Shown here piece after piece: positions 10,534 to 18,885 of a DNA stretch of 64,000 nt. The DNA is taken from positions 62,001 through 126,000 of the forward strand of contig CAWETE010000009.1 in the NCBI GenBank assembly GCA_963811895.1, read 5' to 3'. The translations under genes and the position numbers were made by a program. This DNA is from DASSUW01 sp963811895. GTDB lineage: Bacteria > Actinomycetota > Thermoleophilia > Solirubrobacterales > Solirubrobacteraceae. The first letter of the stretch is position 1. Every line of letters begins with the position of its first letter. The notes under the pieces are model-generated. The model was not told where the DNA came from. It was given only the letters and a program-made list of their open reading frames with translations, and searched no databases.

Positions 10534-11229
10534 TCACTCGGCGAGGTGCAGCCCACCGCGCTCATCCGCCGCGGCATTGACGACCTGCTCGTCCTCTGCG
10601 AGCTCGGCCAGCTCGTCTCCCTGGGCGTCGCGCCGGACGCCGCCGGCCTCGTCGGACAGGTCGACCTCGAAGCGATACCAGCTCAGCTCCCACATGACCG
10701 TGATGGCGACCACGCTGGGCCGGTCGGTCCGCGGCCGCACGCTGACCGCCGGCGCGCCGAGCGAGCGCGCCACGCCGCCGACCGTGCGCGTGTGGTCGGA
10801 GGCGTTGAAGACCTCCAGCGCGCGCTGCATCTTCAGGTCGGCGTTGGTCGGCACCGCGCGGACGTGACGCGGGCGCCGCGGCAGATCGGGCGCGCGCTGC
10901 GGCTCCTCGTGCGGCGGCGCCACCGGCTCCTCACCGGCCGCCGCCATCTCGTCCTGCACCTCGCGTGCCCGCTCGCGGCGCGAGCGCAGGCGGTCCAGGA
11001 ACGACCGCCCGCGACCCTCGTGGCGGGTGTGCCGCAGCGCCAGGTCGTCGCCCCCGGACTCGCGGATCCAGCCCTCGTGCTGCGCCCGCGCCGTGCACAG
11101 GTCGCACACCTCGCGGCGCGAGCCGCCGGCCAGGAAGGTCTCGGCATGCTCGCCGCGCAGCAGCGTACGCCCGCAGATGTCGCAGGCGATGTCGACCTGG
11201 TTGGTCCGGATGTCGCGCGTTCGAGCCAC
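10534..11229 (-). CDS. Zinc-ribbon hypothetical protein
   Basis: 231 residues from GTG at 11229. A four-cysteine zinc ribbon is clear at the N-terminus: CDICGRT near residue 16 and CDLCTARAQ near residue 42. A charged, probably disordered middle (residues 75-125) follows, then a compact C-terminal domain around VGGVARSLGAPAVSV and VMWELSWYRFEVD. It is downstream of the FusA-like GTPase by 16 bases and likely co-transcribed with it. The last 30 residues are acidic. Function unknown; the zinc ribbon suggests nucleic-acid or protein binding. Confidence 0.75.
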   Translation of the reverse strand: MARTRDIRTNQVDIACDICGRTLLRGEHAETFLAGGSRREVCDLCTARAQHEGWIRESGGDDLALRHTRHEGRGRSFLDRLRSRRERAREVQDEMAAAGEEPVAPPHEEPQRAPDLPRRPRHVRAVPTNADLKMQRALEVFNASDHTRTVGGVARSLGAPAVSVRPRTDRPSVVAITVMWELSWYRFEVDLSDEAGGVRRDAQGDELAELAEDEQVVNAAADERGGLHLAE

Positions 11230-11245
11230 AGCCGCCTCCAGGGTA

Positions 11246-13303
11246 TTAGGCGTGGGCGGCCGCCTCCTCCTCCTGGGCCTTGTCGACCACCTTCTGCGCG
11301 AGGTGGGCCGGGACCTCCTCGTAGCGCAGGAACTCCATCGTGTACTCGCCCTGGCCGCCGGTGAGCGAGCGCAGGTCGGGCGCGTAGGTGAGGATCTCCG
11401 CCATCGGGACCTCGGCCTTGACCTCGGTCATGCCGCCGACCGCCTCGGTGCCGAGCGGGCGCCCGCGGCGCGAGGACAGGTCGCCCATCACGTCGCCGAC
11501 CGCGCTCTCCGGCACGGAGGCCGTGAGCAGCATGATCGGCTCCAGCAGCACCGAGCCGGCCTGCTCGAGCGCCTGCTTCATGGCCAGCGAGCCGGCGAGC
11601 TTGAACGCCATCTCGGACGAGTCGACCGAGTGGTAGGACCCGTCGAACAGCCTCACGCGCACGCCCTTGACCGGGTAGCCGGCCACGGCGCCGCTCGACA
11701 TGGCGTCGACCACGCCCTTCTCGACCGCGGGAATGAAGCCGGTCGGGATCACACCGCCCTTGATCGCGTTGACGAACTCGAACTCGCCGTCGGCCAGCGG
11801 CTCGATCTCGATGTGGCAGTCGCCGAACTGGCCGCGGCCGCCGGTCTGCTTCTTGTGCCGGCCGTGGGCCTTGGCGCCCTGGCGGATCGTCTCCTGGTAG
11901 GGCACGCGCGGCGGCTTGAGGTTGACCTCGGCGCCGAAGCGGGCGCGCATACGCTCGACGATGATCTCGACGTGGATCTGCGACAGGCCGGCCACGATCT
12001 GCTCGCCGGTCTGCATGTCGCGATGCAGGTCGATCGTCGGGTCCTCCTCCTGGAGGCGGCGCAGGGCGGTGAAGACCTTGTCCTCGTCGCCCTTGGAGGC
12101 AGGCTCCATAGCGAACGCCATCACCGGCGCGGGGAGCTTGATCGACGGCATCTGGACCGGCTCGTCGCGCTCGGCCAGCCAGTCGCCCGCGTGGGTCTCC
12201 TTGAGCTTGGCCACGGCGCCGATGTCGCCCGGCCCGAACGCGTCGGTCTGCTTGAAGTCCTTGCCCTGCGGCACGAGCAGCTGCCCGATGCGCTCCTTGT
12301 GATGGGTGCGCGTGTTGAGCACGTGCGTGTCGTGCGTGACCGTGCCCTGATAGACGCGGAAGAGGTTGATGCGGCCCGCGTACGGGTCGGCTCGCGTCTT
12401 GAACACGTACGCGAACATCTCGCCGTCGGGGTTCGGCTCGAGCGTCATGTTCTCGGTCTCCAGCGCGCCGTGCTGGACCGGTGAGGGCAGGTCGTCGACG
12501 ATCGCGTCGAGCAGGCGGTTGGAGGCCAGGCGCGTGGTCGCCACGCCACAGGCGACCGGGAAGATGTGGCCGTGGTCGGTGCCGTCCTCGAGCGCGGTGA
12601 CGATCTCGTCGTGCGAGATCTCCTCGCCCTCCAGGTAGCGCTCCATCAGCGCCTCGGAGTTCTCGGCGACCTCGTCCATGAGCTTCTCGCGGTACTCCTG
12701 CGCGAGGTCGGCGAGGTCGTCGGGGATCGGGATCTCCGAGCAGCTGCCGTCGCTGTACTCGTACGCCTTCATGTCGACCAGGTCGATCACGCCGCGGGTC
12801 TCGTGCTCGGACCCGATCGGGATCTCGGTCGCCACCACGTGCGGCCCGAAGGCCTCCTTGAGGGCGTCGAGGGTGCGGAAGAAGTCGGCCCGCTCGCGGT
12901 CGAGCATGTTCACGTAGACCAGGCGCGCGACCCTGAGCTCCTCGGCGCGCTGCCACAGCCGCTGCGTCTGGACCTCGACGCCGAGCACGCCGTTGACCAC
13001 GAACACGGCGGACTCGCACACGCGCAGGGCGCCCAGCGCGTCGGCGATGAAGGACGGCTCGCCCGGCGTGTCGATGAGGTTGACCTTCACGTCCCGCCAC
13101 TCGAACGACGCAAGCGAGGCGGAGATGGACATCCCGCGCGCCTTCTCGTCCTCGTCGGCGTCCGAGACCGTCGTTCCGTCGGCCACCGAGCCGAGCCGGG
13201 TGGTCGCGCCGGCCTCGTGCAAGAGGGCCTCGTGCAGCGACGTCTTCCCGCTCCCCCGGTGGCCGACTAGCGCCACGTTGCGAATCCTGTCTGCGGCCTG
13301 CAT
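11246..13303 (-). CDS. Elongation factor G-like GTPase (FusA2 type)
   Basis: 685 residues with the EF-G domain order. G1 is GHRGSGKTSL (near residue 14), G3 is DTPGEPSF (near 79), followed by domain II, then domains III-V ending in GQGEYTMEFLRYEEVP. The guanine-specificity motif, normally NKxD, reads NMLD at VNMLDRERAD (near 134), so Lys is replaced by Met. This is the divergent EF-G paralogue of actinobacteria rather than the canonical translocase, which sits in the str operon elsewhere. The ATG at 13303 is used; GGGAGG lies about 11 bases upstream. Its exact role (recycling or stress translation) is unproven in the family. Confidence 0.88.
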   Translation of the reverse strand: MQAADRIRNVALVGHRGSGKTSLHEALLHEAGATTRLGSVADGTTVSDADEDEKARGMSISASLASFEWRDVKVNLIDTPGEPSFIADALGALRVCESAVFVVNGVLGVEVQTQRLWQRAEELRVARLVYVNMLDRERADFFRTLDALKEAFGPHVVATEIPIGSEHETRGVIDLVDMKAYEYSDGSCSEIPIPDDLADLAQEYREKLMDEVAENSEALMERYLEGEEISHDEIVTALEDGTDHGHIFPVACGVATTRLASNRLLDAIVDDLPSPVQHGALETENMTLEPNPDGEMFAYVFKTRADPYAGRINLFRVYQGTVTHDTHVLNTRTHHKERIGQLLVPQGKDFKQTDAFGPGDIGAVAKLKETHAGDWLAERDEPVQMPSIKLPAPVMAFAMEPASKGDEDKVFTALRRLQEEDPTIDLHRDMQTGEQIVAGLSQIHVEIIVERMRARFGAEVNLKPPRVPYQETIRQGAKAHGRHKKQTGGRGQFGDCHIEIEPLADGEFEFVNAIKGGVIPTGFIPAVEKGVVDAMSSGAVAGYPVKGVRVRLFDGSYHSVDSSEMAFKLAGSLAMKQALEQAGSVLLEPIMLLTASVPESAVGDVMGDLSSRRGRPLGTEAVGGMTEVKAEVPMAEILTYAPDLRSLTGGQGEYTMEFLRYEEVPAHLAQKVVDKAQEEEAAAHA

Positions 13304-13350
13304 AAACGCCTGAACCTCCCTCTCCTCAATGGGAGGGGCGGAGCCTAGCG

Positions 13351-14136
13351 TCAGTCGCGCAGGTTGTCGCCCTGGAGGCGCGACTTCAGGCGCAGGACGG
13401 CCTTGGTGTGCAGCTGGGAGATGCGCGACTCGGTCACCCCGAGGACCTCGCCGATCTCTCGCAGCGTCAGGTTCTCGTAGTAGTAGAGGGCGATCACGAG
13501 CTTCTCGCGCTCGGGCAGCGCGCTGATCGCGTCGGCCAGCCGGTCCTTGAGCTCGGAGGCGTCGAGCAGCTGCTGGGGGTCCGGGGCGTCGGGGTCCTGC
13601 AGGGTGTCGAGCAGGCTGACCTGGTCGCCGGAGGCGTCCGAGACGGCCCACAGCTCGTCGAGCGCGACGACGGTGGAGTTGGAGATCTTGACGAGCGCCT
13701 CCTGGAACTCGTCCGTCGAGACCCCGAGCTCGCGCGCCATCTCGTCGTCGGTCGGCGTGCGGTGCATGCGGTGCTCGAGCTTCGCGTGGACGCGCTCGAT
13801 CTCGCGGGCGCGGGCGCGGACGGAGCGCGGCACCCAGTCGAGCGCGCGCAGCTCGTCGATGATCGCGCCCTTGATGCGCGTGATCGCGTAGGTCTCGAAC
13901 TTGATCTCGCGCTCGATCTCGAAGCGCTCGATCGCGTTGATGAGGCCGATCAGGCCATAGGAGATGAGGTCGGACTCCTCGACGTGCGCCGGAAGACCGC
14001 TCGACATGCGGCCCGCGACGTACTTGACGAGCGGCGAGTAGGCCACGACGAGCTTCTCGCGCGCAGGCTCAGAGGCCTCTTCCTTGTATCTCCGCCAGAG
14101 GTCTTTGAGCTCGAGTGCTTTGACGTTGGTGTCCAG
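13351..14136 (-). CDS. RNA polymerase sigma factor, FliA/WhiG type, CTG start
   Basis: About 261 residues. Region 2 (ESDLISYGLIGLINAIERFE), region 3 (MARELGVSTDEFQEAL) and region 4 (LTLREIGEVLGVTESRISQL) are intact; region 1.1 is absent, as in sigma-28 proteins. An internal GTG at 14046 would delete the start of region 2, and the reading frame continues upstream through DTNVKALELKDLWRRYKEEA to a stop just before AGGGAG. The codon six bases after AGGGAG is CTG (14136-14134), so CTG is the likely start. The ribosome site overlaps the stop of the xer gene, implying coupling. Targets could be motility or development genes. Confidence 0.88.
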   Translation of the reverse strand: MDTNVKALELKDLWRRYKEEASEPAREKLVVAYSPLVKYVAGRMSSGLPAHVEESDLISYGLIGLINAIERFEIEREIKFETYAITRIKGAIIDELRALDWVPRSVRARAREIERVHAKLEHRMHRTPTDDEMARELGVSTDEFQEALVKISNSTVVALDELWAVSDASGDQVSLLDTLQDPDAPDPQQLLDASELKDRLADAISALPEREKLVIALYYYENLTLREIGEVLGVTESRISQLHTKAVLRLKSRLQGDNLRD

Positions 14137-14148
14137 AGCCTGCTCCCT

Positions 14149-15063
14149 TTAGGCCCGCGGATGGCTGCGTAGATACGCGGCACGCAAGCGAGCGGACTCT
14201 ACCCGAGTGTAGACCTGGGTCGTCGATATGGAGCTATGGCCGAGCATCTCCTGGATGGCCCGTAGATCGGCACCGCCCTCCAGAAGATGAGTCGCGAACG
14301 AGTGCCTGAGGGCGTGCGGATGGACGTTTCCCTGGGTCGCCGCGTGGCGCGCCCAGACCCTCAGGCGGCGCCGGACGTCGGACGTGGAGAGGCGCCTGCC
14401 GGACTTGGAGAGGAACAGCGCGGGGTCCTGCGTGGCGCTCCCGAGAGCGGCTCGCGCGCGCTCCAGGTAGTCGCCGACGGCGGCCAGGGCCTGCTCGCCG
14501 GCGGGCACGAAGCGGGTCTTGCCGCCCTTGCCCTCCACCCGCACCTGCTCGGCGTCGAAGTCGACCGAGCCGTGGTCGAGGTTGACCAGCTCCTCGGCGC
14601 GCAGCCCGCAGGCGTAGGCGAGCTCGAACAGCGCGCGGTCGCGCAGCTCGAGCGGCGTGGTGGCGGGGATCCGGTCCAGCAGCTCGGCCACGTCGGCCGG
14701 CTTCATGACGCGCGGAAGCGTCTGCGGGAGCTTGGGCGACGGCACCAGGTCGGCGGGGTTGGCGGCCATGGATCCGTGCTCGACCATCGATCTGAAGAAC
14801 GCACGGGCGGACGCGAGCTTGCGCGCAAGCGTGCGCGGCGCCGCGCCACGATCGGACTGGCGGGCCGCGTAGCCGCGCAGGACGCGGTAGGTGACGGCGG
14901 ACGGCTCGATCCCCTGGGCGGCCGCCCAGGTGGCGAGCTCGCCGATGTCGGCCCCGTAGGCGCGGCGCGTGCGCTCGGCGGCGCCGCGGCGCTGGAGGTC
15001 GCGGTCGAACGTGCGCATGGCGTCCGCCCAGCTAGCCTGAGCCGGCGTGGCCGTGTTCTTCAT
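14149..15063 (-). CDS. Tyrosine recombinase, XerC/XerD family
   Basis: 304 residues. The N-terminal core-binding domain covers about 10-95 and the catalytic domain 110-300. Catalytic residues are visible: Arg in YACGLRAEEL, Lys in GKGGKTR, HxxR in HALRHSF, His in MLGHSS, and Tyr in TQVYTRVESARL. This fits chromosome-dimer resolution at dif; the single C-terminal region and the housekeeping context (next to whiG, near dprA) argue against a phage integrase. ATG 15063 is chosen because GGAGG sits five bases upstream; it overlaps the divergent 92-residue gene by 17 bases. Confidence 0.88.
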   Translation of the reverse strand: MKNTATPAQASWADAMRTFDRDLQRRGAAERTRRAYGADIGELATWAAAQGIEPSAVTYRVLRGYAARQSDRGAAPRTLARKLASARAFFRSMVEHGSMAANPADLVPSPKLPQTLPRVMKPADVAELLDRIPATTPLELRDRALFELAYACGLRAEELVNLDHGSVDFDAEQVRVEGKGGKTRFVPAGEQALAAVGDYLERARAALGSATQDPALFLSKSGRRLSTSDVRRRLRVWARHAATQGNVHPHALRHSFATHLLEGGADLRAIQEMLGHSSISTTQVYTRVESARLRAAYLRSHPRA

Positions 15064-15325
15064 CGACACCTCCACGGGTCAGGTGGCGACCCAGCGCCAG
15101 CTCGTGGAGGCGGGTGTGGCGAAGTCGGACGAGCGCCCTCCGCCACCGTGGCACCGCATCCAGGGGACCGGGGACGCCACGACCATGTGGTACGCGGTGA
15201 TGCGCAAGGAGGTTCGCGAGGGCGTGTTCATCGGCGCTCTCTGCATTCGCCACCAGGACCATCACGCCTCCCTGCTGCAGCAGGGCTGGCAGGAGATCCC
15301 GCCCCGCGAAATTCAGGCTATGTAG
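15047..15325 (+). CDS. Hypothetical protein
   Basis: 92 residues from GTG at 15047; it opens AVFFIDTSTGQVATQRQLV and contains WHRIQGTGDATTMWYAV. No domain recognised, no membrane segment or signal peptide. It fills the gap between the divergent xer gene (17-base 5' overlap) and the convergent L,D-transpeptidase gene (13-base 3' overlap). Its composition is that of an ordinary soluble protein, and no better frame exists in the gap, but the overlaps at both ends keep the call moderate. Confidence 0.55.
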   Translation: MAVFFIDTSTGQVATQRQLVEAGVAKSDERPPPPWHRIQGTGDATTMWYAVMRKEVREGVFIGALCIRHQDHHASLLQQGWQEIPPREIQAM

Positions 15326-16353
15326 ACGGGAGCGCCGACCGGAACCTGGTCGTAGAGCTCGACCACGTCCGGGATCAGCATCCGGATGCAGCCGTGCGAG
15401 GCGGCCGTGCCGATCGAGCCGGTCGCGTCGGTCCCGTGGATGCCGGCGCCGTTGTAGATGCCCATCCAGCGCGCCTTGAGCGGGTTCTGGGGCGTGCCGC
15501 CCGGGACGACGGTGCCGGCCAGGTCGCCCGCCCAGTCGGAGGTCGGCACGTGCCAGGCCGGGTTGATGGCCTTGTTCTGGACGTGGTAGAGGCCGGCCGG
15601 GGTCTCCAGCCCGACCTGGCCGACCGCGATCCCGTAGGTCTTGTGGAGCTTGAGGTCCTTGTAGAACGAGAGCCGGAACGAGCCGCGGTTGACGATGATG
15701 ATCGCCGGATACTTCTTGGCGAGCTCCTCGGTGCTGACCTTCGGCTCGATCACGCGCGTCTTGACGCGGGCGATCCGCGTCGCGCTCATGTCGACCAGCT
15801 CGGAGCGGATGGACTTGCGCAGGGCGGCGGCGCGGACGTCGAGCCCGTCACGCGACGGGGTCGGCTCGACCTGGCCGTTCTCGAGGTCCAGCGCTGCGTC
15901 GCGCACCTCGATCTCGAGCCTGCGCTCGACGCGGGCCACGATCCGGCGCACCGAGTCCTCGGAGTAGTTGATCTTCGCCTCCACGCGGGCGTCGAGCTCG
16001 GTGCCGCGCACCTCGCGCCAGGTGCGGGTGAAGAGGTTGCCCTTGGTCGAGGCCTCCATCGCGCGGTCGACCGAGCCGTCGAGGTCGACCGCCACCTGGG
16101 CCTGCTCGCTGGTGAGCGTGAAGCGCCGGCCCTTGTAGCGGACGCTGACCGGCTGGCTCAGCGGGTCCAGCAGCGTGCGCTGGAGCTTGGCCCGCGCCTC
16201 GGTGGGCGTGAGGCCGCCGACGTCGATCCCGTTGACCGTGACGCCGTCGGCGATCCGCGTGCGCACCTGCTTGTCGTAGGCGTACAGCGTCCCCGCCCCC
16301 ACGAGGAGCACGGTGACGGTGAGGACGAGTACGGCGAGCAGTCGACGCGACAT
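15313..16353 (-). CDS. L,D-transpeptidase with N-terminal peptidoglycan-binding-type domain
   Basis: 346 residues. Residues 5-27 are an uncleaved-type signal anchor (LAVLVLTVTVLLVGAGTLYA). A PG_binding_4-like region (40-210) with GIDVGGLTPTEA precedes the YkuD catalytic domain (about 220-346) carrying GIHGTDATGSIGTAASHGCI, with the nucleophilic Cys in SHGCIRM. It would form 3-3 peptidoglycan cross-links outside the membrane. This two-domain layout is common in actinobacteria. It is transcribed away from the sugar-nucleotide epimerase block. The 60 bases upstream hold no obvious operator. Confidence 0.92.
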   Translation of the reverse strand: MSRRLLAVLVLTVTVLLVGAGTLYAYDKQVRTRIADGVTVNGIDVGGLTPTEARAKLQRTLLDPLSQPVSVRYKGRRFTLTSEQAQVAVDLDGSVDRAMEASTKGNLFTRTWREVRGTELDARVEAKINYSEDSVRRIVARVERRLEIEVRDAALDLENGQVEPTPSRDGLDVRAAALRKSIRSELVDMSATRIARVKTRVIEPKVSTEELAKKYPAIIIVNRGSFRLSFYKDLKLHKTYGIAVGQVGLETPAGLYHVQNKAINPAWHVPTSDWAGDLAGTVVPGGTPQNPLKARWMGIYNGAGIHGTDATGSIGTAASHGCIRMLIPDVVELYDQVPVGAPVYIA

Positions 16354-16413
16354 GGGGCCGGGTGATGGTAGACAAGCGCCCGGACCGAGAGAACCCCTGC
16401 AACCCGTCTGGCG

Positions 16414-17454
16414 TTACACAGTGCCCCTGCGGCGCACGCTGGGGCTCCAGCGCAGGAACTCCTCGACCTCGCGCTCGTAGCGGTAGGGCTCACCCTCCCC
16501 GCGCCGCAGCGGCCGCGCCCGTTGCTCCTCGGCGTGCTTGAGCACCGTCTCGCGGCTCGTGTAGCCGAACGCGTAGCCCGCTCCCTTGAGCTTGCGGTTG
16601 TCGAGCCCGCGCCCGTAGCGCAGCTGGTTGAGCACCTCGGAGGAGATCTGCACGCCGAGCGGGCGCAGGGCCGCGGCGGCCAGCGAGCTGCCCCACGGCG
16701 GCAGGATCGGGGCCGGCGGCTTGCCGAGCAGCGAGGCGACCTCCGACAGGGCCAGGACGCCGTCGCCGGCCGCGTTGTAGACGCCCGGCAGGTCGCGCTC
16801 GACCGCGAAGCGCAGCACGCCGACCAGGTCGTCCTCGTGGATGAACTGGTAGCGCGGGTCGAAGCCCAGGATGCTCGGGACGGCCGGCAGGTCGAACAGC
16901 CGCGTGTGGGTGGTGCGCAGGTCAGGCCCCAGCGCGTTGCAGAAGCGCAGCACGGTGACCGTGACCTCGGGGTTGCGCTGCGCGAAGCCGTCGACCGCCT
17001 TCTCGGCCTCGACGATGTCGGACTCCAGGCGCGTCCGCGGCGCGCGCGGGCGCCGCATCCCCTCGGTGAAGAAGGCCGGGTCGTCCTGCTCGCAGCCGTA
17101 GTAGTGGGCGGAGGACTTGAAGACGACCTTGCGCACCGTCGAGTCCGGACCGCCGCAGGCGGCGAGGATGTTCATCGTCCCGATCACGTTGGTCTCGTGC
17201 GCCTGGCGCGGCGAGGCCTGCAGCGAGTCGACCACCAGCCGCGCGTCGACCACCGTGTCGATCTCCGCCGCGTCGACGATCCGGCGCAGCAGCGCGTGCT
17301 GCAGCCCCACCCGGACGAACTCGGTGCGCTCCAGCTCGCAGACCGGGTCGTCGGGGCTGACGCCGATGATGGCCTCGACGTTCGCGTCCTTCTCGATCGC
17401 CTGCGCGAGCCGGCCGCCCCAGTACGTCGAGATGCCGGTGACGAGGACCCTCAT
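16414..17454 (-). CDS. NAD-dependent epimerase/dehydratase (extended SDR)
   Basis: 346 residues. Rossmann start MRVLVTGISTYWGGRLAQAI is a variant of TGxxGxxG. Downstream are the nucleotide-binding stretch ETNVIGTMNILAAC, the SSAHYYG region at the Ser/Tyr catalytic position, and LRFCNALGPD. The C-terminal region (residues 230-320) binds the substrate, usually a nucleotide sugar. The start overlaps the acyltransferase stop by ATGA, so the pair, together with the HAD gene upstream, forms a three-gene operon that looks devoted to envelope lipid or glycolipid modification (inference). Confidence 0.85.
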   Translation of the reverse strand: MRVLVTGISTYWGGRLAQAIEKDANVEAIIGVSPDDPVCELERTEFVRVGLQHALLRRIVDAAEIDTVVDARLVVDSLQASPRQAHETNVIGTMNILAACGGPDSTVRKVVFKSSAHYYGCEQDDPAFFTEGMRRPRAPRTRLESDIVEAEKAVDGFAQRNPEVTVTVLRFCNALGPDLRTTHTRLFDLPAVPSILGFDPRYQFIHEDDLVGVLRFAVERDLPGVYNAAGDGVLALSEVASLLGKPPAPILPPWGSSLAAAALRPLGVQISSEVLNQLRYGRGLDNRKLKGAGYAFGYTSRETVLKHAEEQRARPLRRGEGEPYRYEREVEEFLRWSPSVRRRGTV

Positions 17455-18314
17455 CCCAGCCACACCGACCGGCGGTGGGAGACGAGGTCGACGAGCTCGT
17501 CCTGGATCCGCGAGCGGATGTCGTCGGCCACCGTCTGCACGAGCCCCTTGTCGTCCCACGGCCGCTCGCCCCACTGGTCGGTGGGGATCGGCTCCAGGAA
17601 GCGGATGCGGAACTTGGCGGGCAGGTAGGCGGTGCCGAGCAGGCCGAAGTGCGGGAACAGGGGCGTGACCGGGAAGTAGATCAGCCTGGTGAGACGCTGG
17701 AGCGGGGCGATGTGGGCGAAGATCGGCATCGACTCCTCGGCGCCCAGGACGGCGATCGGCACGATGGGCGTGCCGGCCCGCATCGCCGCCTCGACGAAGC
17801 CGCCACGGCCGAAGCGGCGCAGCCGGTAGCGGTCCTTGTAGAGCTTCTCGGAGCCCTTGCGCCCCTCGGGGAAGACGAGCACGAGCTGCTGCTCGTCGCA
17901 CAGCAGGCGGTGCACGTTGGCCGGGTGGGCGGGCACGCCGCCGATCTTGTTGACCAGCATGGCCAGGCCGGGATAGCCCTTGAAGAAGTGCTCGACGGTC
18001 AGGTGCAGCGGCCGTGGGCGCGGGTGCTCCTCCTTGATCGCCTTGGCGATCATCGCCGCGTCGGGCGGCAGCGCGCCGGCGTGGTTGGAGACCAGCAGGG
18101 CGCCGCCGGTGGCGGGGACGTTCTCGATCCCCTCGACCTCGCAGCGGAACCAGTAGTGGTAGAGGAACTCGTAGAGCGTCGCGTCGATGAGACCCTCGAC
18201 GCGCTCGGAGCGGCCCCAGTCGGTGATCTGGCGGTCGGGCTCGATCGCGGGCAGCAGCGACCGCGGGTCGTCGACGACCTCGGGGGCCGCCGGCAGTGCG
18301 CGCTGCTCGCTCAC
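17451..18314 (-). CDS. Lysophospholipid/glycerol acyltransferase-like protein
   Basis: 287 residues from GTG at 18314. The acceptor motif appears as VSNHAGALPPDAAMI (near residue 80), where His and Asp are six residues apart as in the actinobacterial variant of PlsC-like enzymes. FPEGRKGSEKLYK (near 150) is motif III and TPIVPIAVLGAEE (near 180) motif IV. It probably transfers an acyl chain to a lipid acceptor at the inner membrane. The start overlaps the HAD stop (GTGA) and the stop overlaps the epimerase start (ATGA), so the trio is translationally coupled. Confidence 0.85.
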   Translation of the reverse strand: MSEQRALPAAPEVVDDPRSLLPAIEPDRQITDWGRSERVEGLIDATLYEFLYHYWFRCEVEGIENVPATGGALLVSNHAGALPPDAAMIAKAIKEEHPRPRPLHLTVEHFFKGYPGLAMLVNKIGGVPAHPANVHRLLCDEQQLVLVFPEGRKGSEKLYKDRYRLRRFGRGGFVEAAMRAGTPIVPIAVLGAEESMPIFAHIAPLQRLTRLIYFPVTPLFPHFGLLGTAYLPAKFRIRFLEPIPTDQWGERPWDDKGLVQTVADDIRSRIQDELVDLVSHRRSVWLG

Positions 18315-18862
18315 CGGAGCAGCGGCTCCAGGCGCTGCGCCAGCGTCGGCCAGTCCGGTGCGCACACGATGTCCTCCTCCTCGCACAGCTCGCGATTCCA
18401 CGGATGCAGGATCGTCGCGGGGGTGATACCCGCCTCGCCCGCTTCCATGAGCGTCACCGGCGAGTCGTCGATCAGCACCTCGATGCCGATCTCGCGGCAG
18501 CGGGAGACCTTGTCGAACGAGCAATAGAGCTCGTCGTATGGGAGGCCGATCTGCTCGAGCCAGCGCTCGGTGGCGCCGTGCGCCTCGGTCGTGCGGTGCG
18601 AGGTGACGTGGATGAAGTGCCCGGCCTCGTGCCAGCCGCGGATCGCCTCCACCGCTCCAGGGTAGGGCTCGGCGGCGAGCACGCTGGCCTCGCGGTGGGT
18701 CTCGGCCACGCAGACGTGGACCTGCTCGGGCCGCAGCCGGGTGATCTTCCACGTGAGCTGCTCGTCGTAGGGCAGCTCGACGCCGAAGCGCCGCTTGGCG
18801 ATCGCCGCGAGCTGGTCCCAGTAGTGGTGCAGCGTGGAGTCGATGTCGACGGCGATGCGCAC
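18311..18862 (-). CDS. HAD-superfamily hydrolase, 5'-nucleotidase (NT5C)-like
   Basis: 183 residues. Motif I is at the very start, AVDIDSTLHHYWDQL; motif II is HVTSHRTTEA with the Ser/Thr; motif III/IV is LIDDSPVTLMEAGEAG. The small cap and the DxDST motif are typical of the deoxyribonucleotidase-like HAD group. It probably dephosphorylates a small phosphate ester. First gene of the HAD-acyltransferase-epimerase operon, divergent from the alpha/beta hydrolase with only 23 bases between the starts, so the promoters overlap. Confidence 0.8.
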   Translation of the reverse strand: MRIAVDIDSTLHHYWDQLAAIAKRRFGVELPYDEQLTWKITRLRPEQVHVCVAETHREASVLAAEPYPGAVEAIRGWHEAGHFIHVTSHRTTEAHGATERWLEQIGLPYDELYCSFDKVSRCREIGIEVLIDDSPVTLMEAGEAGITPATILHPWNRELCEEEDIVCAPDWPTLAQRLEPLLR

Positions 18863-18885
18863 GGGATCTCTACCCTAGAGCGCTC

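Noticed and set aside
14149..15063. Considered whether the tyrosine recombinase marks an integrated element.
   Set aside because: No tRNA, attachment repeats or phage genes nearby, and its neighbours are housekeeping genes in conserved order; it is most likely the chromosomal XerC/D.
15032..15265. Minus-strand open frame of 77 codons opposite the 92-residue gene.
   Set aside because: It overlaps the xer start, is His/Arg-rich in shadow style and has no ribosome site; the plus-strand frame is the better candidate.
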